Assembly (NCBI GenBank): GCA_003254905.1
Contig: QANU01013744.1
Coordinates: forward strand, 625,046 to 689,045
Direction of reading: 5' to 3'
Length of the DNA: 64,000 nt
Origin: Nissolia schottii
Taxonomy: Eukaryota > Streptophyta > Magnoliopsida > Fabales > Fabaceae
Position numbers and translations under genes: made by a program. Shown here piece by piece: positions 1-12,738 of this stretch (its first letter is position 1; each line of letters opens with the position of its first letter). Under the pieces are notes generated by a model, which searched no databases, was not told where the DNA came from, and saw nothing but the letters and a program-made list of their open reading frames with translations.

Positions 1-569
1 TGTTTCAATCACCATTCTGTTGAAAACCTATGTCACCAAAAGAAAGAGGAACGGTGACAAGGGGGATCTCCCTGTCTGAGGCCTCTCTAAAGGGGAAAGG
101 GGGATGTAAGAGAACCATTAACAATGATGGACATGGATGTAGAGGAAGCACAGTGAAGTATCCACATCCTCCACTTGCTACAAAAACCCATATTCTTAAG
201 CACTTCCCCTAGAAAGTCCTATCTGACAGTGTCGTAAGCTTTTTGGAAGTCGAGTTTCAGTAGAATCGCTTTCTACTTTGCCTTTTTAATCCACCAAATC
301 TCATTTGCAATAAGTGCTCCATCCAAAATCTGATGGTCCTTGATGAATGTTGTTTGATTTTCTCCAATAGTGGATGGCATCACCGTTCTCATCCGAATGG
401 CCAAAATCTTAGCAATGATCTTGTACAAACAACTGACTAAGCTAATATGCCCATAATATTTTAGCTCCTCTGCTTCTTCAATTTTGGGAATAAGGGTCGT
501 CACCCAAGTCTTGTTAATCTCTCGGGGGAAACTCCCCATTTCAAAGAATTTAAAAATGAAGTTACACAT
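1..569 (-). pseudogene. LINE reverse transcriptase N-terminal part, broken and cut by window edge
   Basis: Minus-strand 569-273 encodes TLIPKIEEAEELKYYGHISL, equivalent to the LIPK-x-D-Y-RPISL block of LINE RT, followed by LYKIIAKILAIRM. Below 273 the frame reads KLDFQKAYDTV (RT box A, with the catalytic Asp neighbourhood), then a stop, and later a GIPLSPFLF-like block in a shifted frame. The catalytic box with the FADD motif would lie outside the window. Arg in the PISL block is changed to His, and the frameshifts leave it inactive. Confidence 0.85.
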
Positions 570-791
570 CTCATCTCTGATATTAGGCTAGAAGTTCTTT
601 ATAAATTTAAAATTAAAACCATCATATCCTGGGGCCCTTGAAGAATCACATGCCCAGACAGCATCCTTGATCTCCTCATATGTCAGCTTCATCTCTAGAG
701 ATTCCACTTGTTAGTCACTAATGCGGGGGAGGAAGCCCTATGGAAGATGAATAAGTGGCATAGACTCCTGCTTGTATAGATTCTTGAAAAA

Positions 792-1960
792 CTATTCAAT
801 TTCAAACTTGATTGCTCTTGGGTGCCTCATAAGCCTATTCCTCATCCTTACCTGATCGATCTGTTTGAACCTTCTTATGCCTGAAGCCACTACATGAAAA
901 AACTTCGTATTTCTGTCTACTAGATTGTTGTACGTTAAATAAGACATCTGCTTCCAGTAGAGATCCTTCCTCGAGTACCAGAGTTTGAGATGAGAGTTTA
1001 AAGCTACTAATCTAGCAAGATCCTCCTCTGTTGCATCTAAGACATCAATTCTCCTTTTTGTGGACATTTGATCAACCTCCATAGCCTTAATTTTCTTGTC
1101 AATGATACCAAAGTTCTCCCTGTTCCACTTCTTCAGCGGTTTGTGGAGGCACTTCAGTTTCTCATATACTGCTATAGGCCCCATTCTCTTCCATTCCTGA
1201 TTAACCACCTTTGAAAAGTCGGGGTAAGTGAACCAAGCATCTAGTGTACAAAAAGTCTTGGCATGCACTCTCCTCAACAGGCATAGCCTAATCGGAGTAT
1301 GATCTGAGATCAAGTTAGGCAACGCATAGAGCTTTAGCTGAGGGTACCGAAACTCCCACTCTAGATCTATCAGCATCCTATCCAGCTTGCTGCAGTTCCT
1401 AGCGTTTGACCAAGTGAACTTTCGGCCTATCAACAGAATGTCTTCTAGTCCCATGTTTGAGACCCAATTTTTCAACTCATCTATGCTACCAATACACTCT
1501 CCACCTCGCCCTCGTTCCTCTAGTCTGAAAACCTCATTCAGATCCCCATAGCCAAGATAGGATCTATGATGGACTAACGGAGCACCCTAAGGTCGTCTCA
1601 TAGACCCTTCCTTCTCGCTCTATCATTGGGCACATATATGATAACAATAGAACAAGAGAATGAGTGTTGTAGAATTAAAACCTCCACCAGAATCCATCTA
1701 TTCCCCATAAGATTTTTGTTGGCTTTAAATCTCGAGCCATCCCATATAAGAATTAAGCCACACTAAAGTTAACAGCAACTGAGTAAACCCAATCAACTTC
1801 TTAATCCCCACCACTTCTTAACTTTGAGGAGGTTCAAAGCACTGTGCTTCATTTCCACCAAGCCTAAAAACAAAAGAGAATGGGACCTGACTAACTTCTT
1901 TATGGTTGCATCCTAATCTAACCCATCCACTCTTCTAGTATTCCAACATAGGATATCCAT
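792..1960 (-). pseudogene. LINE ORF2 endonuclease domain, broken
   Basis: On the minus strand a segment starting MDILCWNTRR at 1960 matches the beginning of the AP-like endonuclease of plant LINEs (consensus MK-ILSWNCRG). It is interrupted by a stop after VDGLD and by frame changes. The later open part (1475-792) includes RKFTWSN, the LDRML segment and SDHTPI, which is the conserved SDH motif carrying the catalytic histidine. The region between endonuclease and RT follows at the 3' end of this stretch. In an intact element this enzyme nicks target DNA for target-primed reverse transcription. Confidence 0.8.
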
Positions 1961-3000
1961 AAATAGGTAAGAAAGATCAAAACTTGGTGGAGGCTTAACA
2001 CTTTGCCGACTCTTGTCCTTCCTAGGTCTTCCTCTCCTCCTAAAGGGAGTCTGTTGAAGTACGTCCACCTAGGCCACTAGTGCTTTAATCACCCCCTTTT
2101 CATTTTCTAAATACAGGCCCATAAGTTTTCCAATCTCCCACCCAGCTATAGCTTCCTGTTGTTGGGCACGACTAATCGATTCGTTGCCATTTTGCTATTG
2201 CACGGATGCCATGGGGCCTTATCTTGAGTATCTTGAAACCGATCTCTGTTGAGTGGTACGTGACTGAGAAATTAGTGCTCATCCATCACGCATGTCAATT
2301 CACACGACGTTACTGCCTCCGATGGCTCTATTATCTGCGAAGACTTGTGGTGGGTGAAAGATTTTGAAACCATGGTCCATTAACCACGGTTTCTATAGTT
2401 GCAGAAAGGTCATCCACGATTCCTCTGGTTCCTATCAAGCTTGTGTGGTTATCGAGTTCCCTCCAAGATCAATGACCAGATCTAAACCCTTACCACTAAA
2501 GTCCAAATGGTGAGAAATTGGCCCTAAAACTATGGGCTCCAACGGTAGAGGGCCCAAGTTTGACACCGGTTCCACTTGTGGTCCAAACTTGTATTTCTCT
2601 ATGGTTTTGAAGAGGAGTGCTTCAAGATTGAAGGGATCATTCTTTAAGGCCCATGAAAGACCCATATACTCACTTTTGTTTGAAGACGTGCCTTTGTTAG
2701 TGGGTCCTTTGTCCACCTTTCCCCCAGAATCGGCCCAAATAGTACCATGTACCTCATACTGAGATTTCCTACAAGGAGAGTTGCAGGAATCGTCCCCCAC
2801 TATCCCACTGGCGTCATCCCCTCCTGCCTTGTATTGCGCCTTGTCGTATACTCTGTACTCTGTTCTCGATAGCATGTTGCCGGTGACGACTGCTCTTGTA
2901 CTCCACCATGGCTTCCCCGCCATCTGGTATCGTGTTTTAGTTTGCCTCCAGGACATAGATGATGAAGGAAGAATTTGTTAGCCTTAGGAACATCTTGGCC

Positions 3001-3213
3001 TTAATATCTTCTATCTCTGTTGTAAACACTTGAACTGCAACTCCCTCCGAATTTTGCCCCAAAGAAATTGAGATCACTTATCCCCAAGCTTCGTCGATCT
3101 TCTAGCAGGTTTGTCATGGACAGCCCATGAACGAGGATGCCTCTGCATACAAGCCACACCTCCCTTCCAACTCTACCTTCTAACTCAAACCATTTCCTAG
3201 CCTCCTTAAACAA
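3001..3213 (-). pseudogene. LINE ORF1 piece, DUF4283-like
   Basis: The minus-strand translation contains REVWLVCRGILVHGLSMTNL, which resembles the W-x-R-C-x-G-I-P-x-H-x-W segment typical of plant LINE ORF1 DUF4283 regions. It lies about 350 bases downstream of the RRM piece in LINE orientation and in another frame, showing at least one frameshift. It has no independent function. The next open stretch (2956-2435) is low-complexity linker and carries no domain I can recognise. Confidence 0.6.
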
Positions 3214-3552
3214 TGATCTCTACACTCTTTTGTTCCTCCTTGTAGCCTCGTCCACTATGGTATCAGAGGGGAGATAAATTAAAACCTTGTATGCACCCAA
3301 AATTTTCACCCAATTTGCATCAACTTCTTCACTCTGTATGGTTGCTTGCACAAATGTGGGGGTCCAACGAGGTGTTATTGTCGCCTATAACGCACAGGCG
3401 CAGTTCCTCCTTAGTCGCTTGCTCTACAACTCCCTCAATCATCCTCATGGGTCTATCGGGGGCCATATCCTACTTACTTTCCTTAGGCGCCATCATTACA
3501 TGCCTTGCCCCACTTGAGATGAGGATTCCTCCTTGGTTTCAGCCGAGCCTTG

Positions 3553-4029
3553 TCACTTCAACGTATGATGTCCATTCCGTGGACTAAGGTAAGGTCTGAT
3601 GTCTTTCCTTATCCTTAAGTTCGTTTGTAGCCTGCTAGGTTGTGACTCCTTCCCCCTCTTTCCATACTTAGCTATGTTAACTGAAATAACATTTCCATAT
3701 ACCACAATACCATCAAGCCTTTGTGCAACACATAAGGCCTCTTCCGCCGAAGGAAAATGAACGAACCCGAACTTGTGTGGATTGTTCTTCCTGAGTTTTT
3801 TTGAGGCAAAAACACTCAACAATTTACCGTGATATTGAAAGAAAAGCTTCAACCAGTCTCGCGTCATGTCCTTTTGAAGGTTGTTGATGAAAAGCACCGC
3901 GTCGTCCTCCCTGCCGCTTGCCTGAGAAGAAACACTTTGAGGAGCTCTCCTAACCGAAAAGCCATGCCTATCCTGAAACCGACCTACAAGCTTTCTCTCC
4001 CCCCTCTCTGGCCTAAACCCTAAACCCAA
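3553..4029 (-). pseudogene. LINE ORF1 piece with RNA recognition motif
   Basis: The 158-codon open stretch begins without an ATG, so its true start is unknown. It contains an RRM: an RNP2-like LFINNL, then KFGFVHF as RNP1, followed by EEAL and the GNVISV strand. This RRM type is carried by many plant LINE ORF1 proteins, where it is thought to bind element RNA. The open frame ends after the RRM and related coding continues in other frames downstream on the same strand (DUF4283-like piece at 3213-3001). A cellular splicing-factor gene is the alternative, but the adjacent endonuclease and RT make LINE origin much more likely. Confidence 0.75.
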
Positions 4030-5161
4030 ACACAGTTTAAAAGCGCGTTTGTGAGCTTCATTTTGGAGGGGAAAAATAAAACAAAATATTAGTTAGGCTT
4101 AATTGTACTTAGGAGTTTTAAATTTAGTCTACCCAATCATTTTCTTGGTTGCTAGTGTTAGTGATACAATATAATCCTCATTTGGCTGCTAGTTATGTTC
4201 TTGTGAAGTTCTGAGGCTTTAGAACAGGAATTTTTTGGTTTGAATTGAAAATACGTGCTGCAATTGATGTATTCATCTATGGCATGGCTTAATTGGCTAG
4301 AGGTGGAACTTTTTATATGAAAGAATTCCTGTATGCGTGAAGAAATGACAAAGGAATAGTGCTTCTTTAACGAGTGTTCGGGGTTGTTTTTCCTTTTTAT
4401 TTTTTTAAATTATATTTTTACCCAAGGTTGTATGGTTTTGTTAGAAATTTTTGTATCTATTGTCTTATAACACATTTACAATAAAATTGATGTGACTTAC
4501 AATTGAGTAAATGTTTATTGGATAAAGTTAATGAAACCCATTTTCAATATTAATGTGCCAAAAAATGTAATGTGTATTACCTTCCCATTGGAATCTTTGG
4601 TGAATTTTAACCATCTAAAAAAAATCTAATCAGTTTGTCCCTCTAAAATAAACACATGCCTATAAGTATTTATTTGGTCTATTTTAGATAGAAGAACACA
4701 TGAAATAATGCAGCCAATTTTAGTGTCAAACAATACCAATGCTACATTAATCGTGAAACAGACACGTATTGTAATGTTAGGCTCATCATCAATGATCATG
4801 CATGTGCAGCCTTTAAATAAACTGAGTCAAAGCGATTCGGAGCCAATAAAAGCGAAAAAACTACCGACGCTTGACACTGAAGGTACAACAACTAAGGCGA
4901 GGCATCGGTTCCCCCAACTATTTTAGTGTGCAGCTTAATAATTATATATCTGAAATAGCACAATTTGTTGAACTGTTTTTCCTTCCTGCATGTTTAAGCT
5001 CTTATAAAAATTATATTACCATATTTTTAGGCAATGTAAAATTTAACACACAACTCTCAAACTGGGACTGGATATCGCATATGTCGATGATCAATATCAA
5101 ACACATGATATAATAATAGACTTTGGTACTATATTAGAGTTAATTAAGTTGGTCTAACTAA

Positions 5162-5713
5162 CTTAAGTGTATGTTTGGCATACGAAATTGAGCATAAAAT
5201 TGTAATTTGAAAATATAATTGCATATCTTAATTCAAAATTTTACATTTAATATAACAGTGAATTAATTCATTAAAATTAAAAAACAATTAAGATAGACTT
5301 TTCTCAATTCTTAAAATTATTAATTCCAAAAATAATCTTATATATAGCTCGATGCAATAAATAATTATTAATTTGCTAGCAACCATATTTACTAAAATTT
5401 AATATCTTTATAAAATATTATAAAACACAAATTTCCAACTTTTCATTTTCTTAAAAATCCTATAATAAAAATATTACTATAGTACAAAATAATTATTTTA
5501 TTAATATTCTCATTAATTAAAAATTTTGAAACACAAATTTAAATAAAAATTAAAATTAAATTTAGAATTATAATTTATAATATTCTAATTATTTAACGCA
5601 CTTAAACATAAAATTTAATATTGTTAGTCAATTTCAATTATTCTAAAACAACTGGAATTAAATTTAAAATTTTATATTACAATTCAATTCCGACGTTGAA
5701 ACGAACGTAACTT
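5162..5713. mobile_element. Possible Tourist-like MITE
   Basis: GTGTATGTTTGG follows ACTTAA on the left, and a degenerate inverted match ending CGAACGTAAC precedes TTAA on the right. The interior is almost pure AT. A TTA/TAA target duplication would suit the Tourist (PIF/Harbinger) group. The inverted match is imperfect, so this is tentative. Confidence 0.35.
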
Positions 5714-5765
5714 AAGGGGAGAGGATATTGAGTATCTTTTATAAAGGCTATCAAAGAATTTAATT

Positions 5766-5935
5766 ATTATGCATTGATAGCGTGAAGTTTTTCATTTATA
5801 CTATCATCTAATCAAATCATTCTATCTGTATAATTTTTTAAGTAGTTGGTGAGAAAGTCGTCTATTTTTGTTTACGTGACATAATTTGATTAGATGATAA
5901 TGTTAAAAAACTTTATACTATTAGTACATAATAGC
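5766..5935. mobile_element. Short hairpin MITE
   Basis: About 50 bases at 5767-5819 pair with the reverse complement of 5881-5934. Both arms contain ATCATCTAATCAAAT, and the outer parts contain GAAGTTTTTCAT and its degenerate partner. A 60-base loop separates the arms. This is a typical miniature inverted-repeat element with no coding capacity. Confidence 0.65.
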
Positions 5936-8900
5936 TAAACTCATTTTAATCATATCTTCAAGTAACGTGAGACTTAATATATCTCTTTTAAAGGTGAATT
6001 TTAAGTTGTGACATACTTGTGTATATAATTAAATTTTTTATTTTCCATTGCCATAAAAAGCTTATAAATGTTAAGGATCCCATAAAATTTTTGACATTGG
6101 GGGTTTACGTTGCTCATGCAAGGATGGCACTAGTAGTAAGTGCCGCTAATTGATAGCATCTTTAACAACATCAATCGTAATCACAAGAATTAATGTTTCT
6201 TGTTTAATTCATGAAAGTAGACACACAGTTAACTATGTAAAAGTTTTATCGAAAACAAGTACATACAACACATTTTTTTGGGTGGCCATGCTTAATTGCT
6301 TACTCGCTCAAAATATTCTACCACGAATAAGTACTTAAAAATAATAAGTTTCAAAACCCTCGAATCAGTTCTGAATTTTATCCTTTTAGAACGGTTATAT
6401 TATATATACCTTCCACTAGTCATATGATGTGACTGCTTGCTATTGGTGACCAATTATAAGATATAAATTTGTTTATATCTACGAATGTACCATTGCTATC
6501 TGTATCAATTGCTCAGAGTTAGGTATAAAAACCCGTGCTGTTTCTGCTAAGTTTCTCATCCTTGTCTCTATTAATTATGGTGCAAGATTAATGGGTTGTA
6601 TTTTCATTTCAATTTGCTCACAATGTGGCAAGCATTCATTTGGCTAGTTGGCACTGTCATAAGAGATAAGTTAGGCGCCTTAGAATATCATATTTCTGTT
6701 TAAGAAACACTCTTCAATTCCAAGAGACAATGCTTTCACAACTTTGACATTCGTATAGGAAGGATTTTGATCTGATATTAATATATATTAATCTACTCCT
6801 ATTTCATTTCATCAATTCCCCCTCATGTTAATTGATATAGAATTTCTCATGGGTTGACTAAAGCACCCAAATTAATAATTAAAACAAAATGCTTGAATTA
6901 ATGGTATATAAGTGGACCACAAACGTGACATTGTACACCTAGCTAGCTATAAGTTCATCGTAAAGAGAGGGTAATTAAAGTTCATTGAATGACATACTTA
7001 TCTGTCTTTTCAGAAATTCAAGACAATCTTAACTGAAAAATACTTAAAGCATTAGTTCTGGATGCTCTTTCAAGTTACCCAGTGAAGTTTCCGGCAGATA
7101 AGCAACTTACTTTGAACACCGCAGAGGCACAAGGAGCAAAAAGCAAGCGCCCTTTTGACGGATATAATTGGTTAAGAGGAATAAATTGTGGAACTCAATT
7201 AAAACCCAAGAAAGAAAACTGTTACTAACGTAATTTGATCTATTACTAAGATATTTTCATAAATATTATTGGGAAGGGACTAACAGCATCTCTAATTACA
7301 AACTCAATTTTAGTCATACTTTGAATTTCATTACATGCATGCCACATTTTTAGTTGCGGACATGATCATAAAAGTAAAATTGTCTAAAAAATGGGATTAT
7401 TCACTCTAATGGAAAATCTCAACATTGGTCCAAAAGTATGAGATTATTCTCTATGTTACATGCCAAGTGTCACTTGATAATCGGAAGCCAAATAAATTGG
7501 TCTCATTCCAATTAGAAGGGATTGTTCCATATTTTCAATCTCAAGTTATTTTGCTCCAATTGACTCTTTGAAAATGAGACTCTCTTGATAAGTCCCCAAA
7601 TGTGACACTCTAAAATCATGCTTTTCAGAGGTGCTCTAATGCAACTCCCCCCTACTGTCACACCTATTTTATGACTTTTATGTTGATATCTTAAAACATG
7701 CTTAAACACAAGTTGTGTTAAGATTTTATTTATGGTCACTATTATATGCTAAATTTACATTCAACAATTATACTAATTGGTATTAAATATTAAATTTTTA
7801 TTTAAATTTAACTTGACAAGTTTTGTTTAATCAAAGTTGAAAAGTTATTTAAATTTTATTTTACTACAATTTTTTATTTTTAAGTTAATCATTATATTTA
7901 ATATACGTGTCATTTTCGTTTATCAAACTTGACAAATTTATTTAATTACATTTGAATAGTAACATTACTCACATTTGAAAAGTGGGGTTAAATAAAAAAG
8001 ATTAAATTGACTATTTTTGACAAATAGATAATCAAATTGAACACATTTAAAATAAGGGGTGAAAGTGATTAAATGTGCATAACTACAGGATTAAAGGAGA
8101 GATTTATCTTATTTTTTGTGACTAAGGCAAGGATGAGAGAGGAGAGATAGAAGTCAAACCTTGAACTCCAAGCTTAAAAGGGGTAAGAGCGTCCATCTGA
8201 TTGTTGGACTCAATGGCTAATTAATTAAGTAATATTTTCAATATTATTTAGTTCGTAAAGCATATTTTTAAACAATATTTTAAAATAGTGAAAATAATGA
8301 AAATAGAATATATTTATATATATATATATCATTTTTAATATTTCTTTTAAAAATCTTAAAAATAAAAACAGTGTTAATTTTATATTTAAAATTAGAAGAG
8401 AGAAATCAGGCATGACCTATAATTTTTTCATGATGTTATAATTGGTAGACGGAACAAGGCAAGTGGGTGATTTGTTTTCCAAACCTTCAAACAAAACAAA
8501 GGTCACGAATTGGATAGAGTGAAGGTTAACTGTTTACTAGTTTAATGAAATCAAAATTCGATTGAAATTCTCATGATGAAAAATCTATGCCTCCTTAGAA
8601 TAAATAATGACTTTTTGTGGCTATCTCTCTGCTAATGTCCACTAGCAGTGCATGTAAGAATGGGCTATGTTTAGGTATGTCCTAAAAAGACAGCACGTAT
8701 TTTGACTCATTTTCGAGCCTCATTTCCTCAATCAATACCTACCTTTTTAAAGCCAAATCTGGAACATCCACACCCTCATATGCAACATAGATTAATGTCA
8801 AATTTAGCTGTTCAATTTTAACCTATAACTAGCTTCCTAACATTTGTGATTAAACTAATTAAATTATGCACCAATTCTCATAATCAAACTAAGAGAGGGA

Positions 8901-9609
8901 CATAATATGTGATTCACAGGTGTACATGTGCTGCACGTTCAGGTTGTCTTGACTGAAAGTATGTTATTCAACTCACCAATTACCTGATGAGTAGGGCAAC
9001 TTTGGTTTACATGTGTGTAGTGCTGCCACGCGTTTCCGGAGATAGAGGGATCAATTTATATATATATTAACTCAACTTTTATGTTATTATAGGATTATAG
9101 GATGAGTTAGTTACAGTTGGGGAAAACCAAATTTAGGAATCAAGAGGAAAGGGACGCAGCTACATTTTGTATCCTTGCCTTTGTTTAAAAGATAACATAC
9201 TATAAATAGAAGAAATGTGAATCATTAGCCACTATGCATTTAATATATATATTTGGGTCAATGGTCAAGCAATACAGTACCAGTGTATATATTGAGATCT
9301 TGCCCTCATTTAAATTTTGGTGGGAAAGCTGTTATCGGGTCGATTTAGTTTGATTTTTTTTTAAAAAAAATTGCATTCGAACCAATGAAAGTTAGATAAA
9401 TTATCTACTCTTTAACTCGTAAGTACAGTAGTTCACCAATTAATATAGATGTGAAGTAGAATGTAAATTCTACGAGGACTGAATTACAAATATATTTATT
9501 GATTTCCACTCAAACAACAATTTGACAAATAATAGGCTTGGAGTAGGGGAGGTGAAACCCACAAGGGTGTCGTTGCAACTAGTTGATTAGTCCATCAATT
9601 ACCTACGTG

Positions 9610-9926
9610 GAATAATTGAAGATGTACTTGTCAAAGGTGGTAAACTTATCTTCGCCATGTATTTTCTTGTGTTGGGTATGGAAGAGGATCAAAAGGTTCC
9701 TTTTATCTTAGGGAGACCTTTCTTGGTCACTGTGTGAGCTTTGATTGATGTTCAAGAAGGAAAATTAGAGCTTATTTTTAATGATGAGAAAGTTTCCTTT
9801 ATGATGTTTGAGACCACCAAGTTTTCTGTGCAATCCAAATCTTGCCTTAGGATTGCTATCTTTGATGAATCAACAAAAGGCCCACTCTTAGCTCTTCCTA
9901 AAATCCTCATTAGAAAACATATTTGA
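9610..9926 (+). pseudogene. Gypsy retrotransposon protease fragment
   Basis: The plus-strand frame reads MEEDQKVPFILGRPFL and then, after one in-frame stop at about 9735, ALIDVQEGKLEL. This is the C-terminal half of the retropepsin-like aspartic protease of plant Ty3/Gypsy polyproteins (ILGRPFL block). The catalytic D-S/T-G triad lies upstream and is not recognisable. Its orientation is opposite to the gag piece 300 bases downstream, so the locus has been rearranged or two insertions are juxtaposed. Confidence 0.8.
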
Positions 9927-10231
9927 CAAGTCCCATGATTTTTTTACCAAGTTTGGGGTGGGAAATTGGAAGGATATTATCATATGTTGAACACCTCTTA
10001 TAAGAAGCACCTGAATAAAACAAACTTAAGGATGGAGAGTGGGGAAAAAAAGTTGTAGTTAGAAGTTTCACCTATTGAAATGCAAATGCATAGTCATGAT
10101 CACATTCCCACTGGAATCCACATATTGATACCTCACAAGATGGTTGAGGGAGTCACCTTGAGTAGCCAACCCATCCAACTTAGGGACGTTAAAAGCAAAG
10201 TGCTTGTTGGGAAACAACCCAACCATTGGTA

Positions 10232-11479
10232 CTATCTAAGGTTTGCTTTCCCTATAGCCATTTTCACCATCTTTGACTCTGGAACAAGCGTGAAATACTT
10301 ATTCTTGAGCGACTTAAACCTGACAAGGTAATCATCCATAGATTCTCCGTTCGCCCTTTTTATCTTGAATAGATCGATTAGGGTTACCTTAGTTTCACCC
10401 CTAAAGAATTTCTGATGAAAACTTTGTTCTAATTGAATCCAAGTATGGATTGAATTAGGATGAAGGCTTGAGAGCCAAGTAAAAGCATTTTTTATAAGGG
10501 AAGAAGGAAAATTTCTCATTTTCTAACATTCATTGGTCATTATTCCCCATATATTTATTGTATACCTTGCTATGTGCTCTATGGTTGACTCTCCAAAATC
10601 TCCAAAAAATTTAGTAAGAGCCTTTAGGGATTTCCAGCCTCTTGACATCTCCACTTAATGGACATTCTCTGGGAATGCTGACTCAAAGAAAGGTTGATTT
10701 ACATAACCAACATTAAAACCAAAACAGTTAAGCACTTGCTCGACCGTTCTAGTAATATTTTGATGCCCTCTAAATTGTTTTGCCTCACTATATTTAGCAC
10801 TTCTTCGGGGCTTTTGGTTGCAACCAACAAGATGAATTTCACCATTTAGTATCGTTTCCTCCCTAGGTATTGGATTTTCTTGCTAGCCATTATGGTCATG
10901 AGGCTCATTTACATCTATCGCTACTACGATTATGTTAACCTGCCTCACAAGTTACTTGATCCTATGATTATTATCTCAAACCATAGGGTTTATTACAGTC
11001 GCCATATGTTGGGCCATCATATTGGCCAACTCATGATAATTTTCAAGGACTTGTTCCCTCTAAGTCACTAAGGACTCCACTGCATGAACAGGTGTATTCA
11101 AAGGCATAGTCCTTAACATTACAGGAAAAACTGTCCCCATCTTAGGCCCTTCTGTTCCCATATTTTGTGTTGCTACCATGTTTGGTATGATTTGTCCTCC
11201 AAAAGATAAAGGTGGCAAATTAGTCACCATTGCATAAGTGTAAAGGAGATTCTGATAAGCATATGGATAAATTTGCATGTTTGCCCCTTGATTCACCATT
11301 AGGGGTACATATCGAGGAGGAATGTACCCTAATGGTAAGTCGTAGGCCAGCACTGGCCTGTTCACCATATTATTTACAAGAAAGTTTGTTGGGACAACTC
11401 TCCCTTCTCTTCCTTGTGTTACTTGTGTCAACAAGGATCCGGTGAACAGAATTGACCTTACCCTCACCAACATTTGCAT
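10232..11479 (-). pseudogene. Gypsy retrotransposon gag, broken
   Basis: Two open stretches on the minus strand (11479-11060 and 10519-10232) and the sequence between them encode gag. The 3' part has the Retrotrans_gag signature: WLSSLHPNSIHTWIQLEQSF, then FFRGETK and a DLFKIKRANGESMDDYLVRF block. The 5' part is Pro/Tyr/Asn-rich like the N-terminal region of such proteins. Stops and frame changes occur between them. With the LTR at 12521-11593 on the same strand it forms the 5' half of one Gypsy element. Confidence 0.8.
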
Positions 11480-11592
11480 ATGTAAAACTAGACATTTCTA
11501 ACAATATGGTACCATTTCTTAGGCGCATAAAAAGGACACAAGAATTTCCAAACTAAATTCTCACAAACCTTGTCCCACTAAGCGTGCCAATT

Positions 11593-12521
11593 TGTTCTAT
11601 AGGAATTTTGGTCGACAAACAAATTAAGGACCACTCACCACAAAAGTCGTTTCAAAATATTCCAATTCGGGAAATTGAAGCATTTTCCTTTAGTTAGTGA
11701 ATTCTTTAGCAAGAATGCTTGTTTGGAAGAAATATATATATAAGATCAAGAACTAAAGCAATCAATTGAGAGAAAGATGAAATCAACTTTGATTAAAACA
11801 AGATGAGTACAACACTTGAATTAGAGATTAACAAACAAGAAATGAAACTCTAATCTTAGGAATTGAAATAACAGAAAGTGAGTAAATAGGAAATTACTTG
11901 ATTTTCTCGTAAACTCGTGTGTTACTAGGACTTTGAGTGTGTGTGAGGAGTTATAAGTGTGAAATCCGAAAAACAGTTCCACACTAGTCATGCCTATTTG
12001 TAGAAATCATAGTCTTTTTTCATGTTTGCCATGTGTCCTTAGTGCGGTTGAAGTCCATAATCTTCGCTCCATGTTGCTGAGTGCCTTTTATTGAAGCCAT
12101 CAAGCAACTTCCTCCTAATTAACTTCCTTGCTTTTGGCTCCAAATAACTTCCATATGTTTAAATTTCCCATTCAAATCACAACGCCAACATTTATTTTCC
12201 TCGCTACATTGTTTGTCGTCCTCAAAGTTATTTAAAATCCGAAGTCTTCAATCTAGTCGCTCCTTCATTAACCATTCCTAGAAAATGTTTCTTTCTTCTT
12301 AGATAACAAAGTAGGTCGCAAATTATCTTTTCTCAGTCGCCCTTCTCCCTTTTCAAGATCTTAAATCCTTAAGGTCAACTATGTTGGTTTCATCCCCAAA
12401 AAGGATCACCAAAGCTCTCTCTTGAGATTTAAATACTCTTAAATCCCTCTTTTACTTAAATATCCTCACGAGGTGGGTCATTTTGCCTTTTAGACTTCTT
12501 CGATTCATTTTTGGTATAACA
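11593..12521 (-). repeat. Probable Gypsy 5' LTR, minus orientation
   Basis: Read on the minus strand the block starts TGTTATACC at 12521 and ends TATAGAACA at 11593, giving short imperfect inverted ends. It is followed at once by AATTGGCACGC and TTAGTGGGAC, the TTGGCAC...AGTGGGAC sequence usually found just inside the 5' LTR of plant Gypsy elements. Gag follows on the same strand. I found no second LTR, so the element is incomplete. The LTR ends are inferred from these motifs alone. Confidence 0.6.
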
Positions 12522-12738
12522 GGGTGAAACCCCTCACTGAAGAATTTTATTGTAGAGAATCTTTGTCGTTAGGCTTTACCTTCTTAATTTGATCCACTTG
12601 CTATTGTGTATGTGTCAATAGGAGTTTTTTTGTTCCTTGATGGAAGTGTATGAACGCAAAAACTTTGTCTAAATACTTTTCATTAACAAAACAGAACTAA
12701 AAAAATGAACAAAGAAAAGGGGGTGGATAAAATAAAAT

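Larger units (their letters stand above)
1..4030 (-). mobile_element. Decayed LINE (non-LTR retrotransposon), 5' part, runs off window start
   Basis: Read on the minus strand, the order is RRM domain (4029-3553), DUF4283-like segment (3213-3001), low-complexity linker (2956-2435), apurinic endonuclease domain (about 1960-792) and the start of reverse transcriptase (569 down to position 1). This is the architecture of plant L1-type LINEs. Many stops and frame changes separate the blocks, so the copy cannot be active. The RT core and 3' tail lie outside the window. A two-unit CCTAAA-type telomere-like motif occurs at 4012-4027 near the presumed 5' end. The 5' boundary is only approximate because LINEs have no terminal signature there. 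Confidence 0.88.
4031..9608. other. AT-rich intergenic DNA, no gene seen
   Basis: Open frames here are short (under 85 codons) and show no recognisable domain or codon pattern. Apart from the hairpin MITE at 5766-5935 and a possible MITE at about 5162-5713 (given separately), I see only AT-rich and simple sequence, for example a short TA run near 8318-8330. Confidence 0.6.

Noticed and set aside
4012-4027. Two CCTAAAC telomere-type units considered as an interstitial telomere
   Set aside because: Only two units occur, which is common by chance and in plant leaders (telo-box), so no telomeric origin can be claimed.
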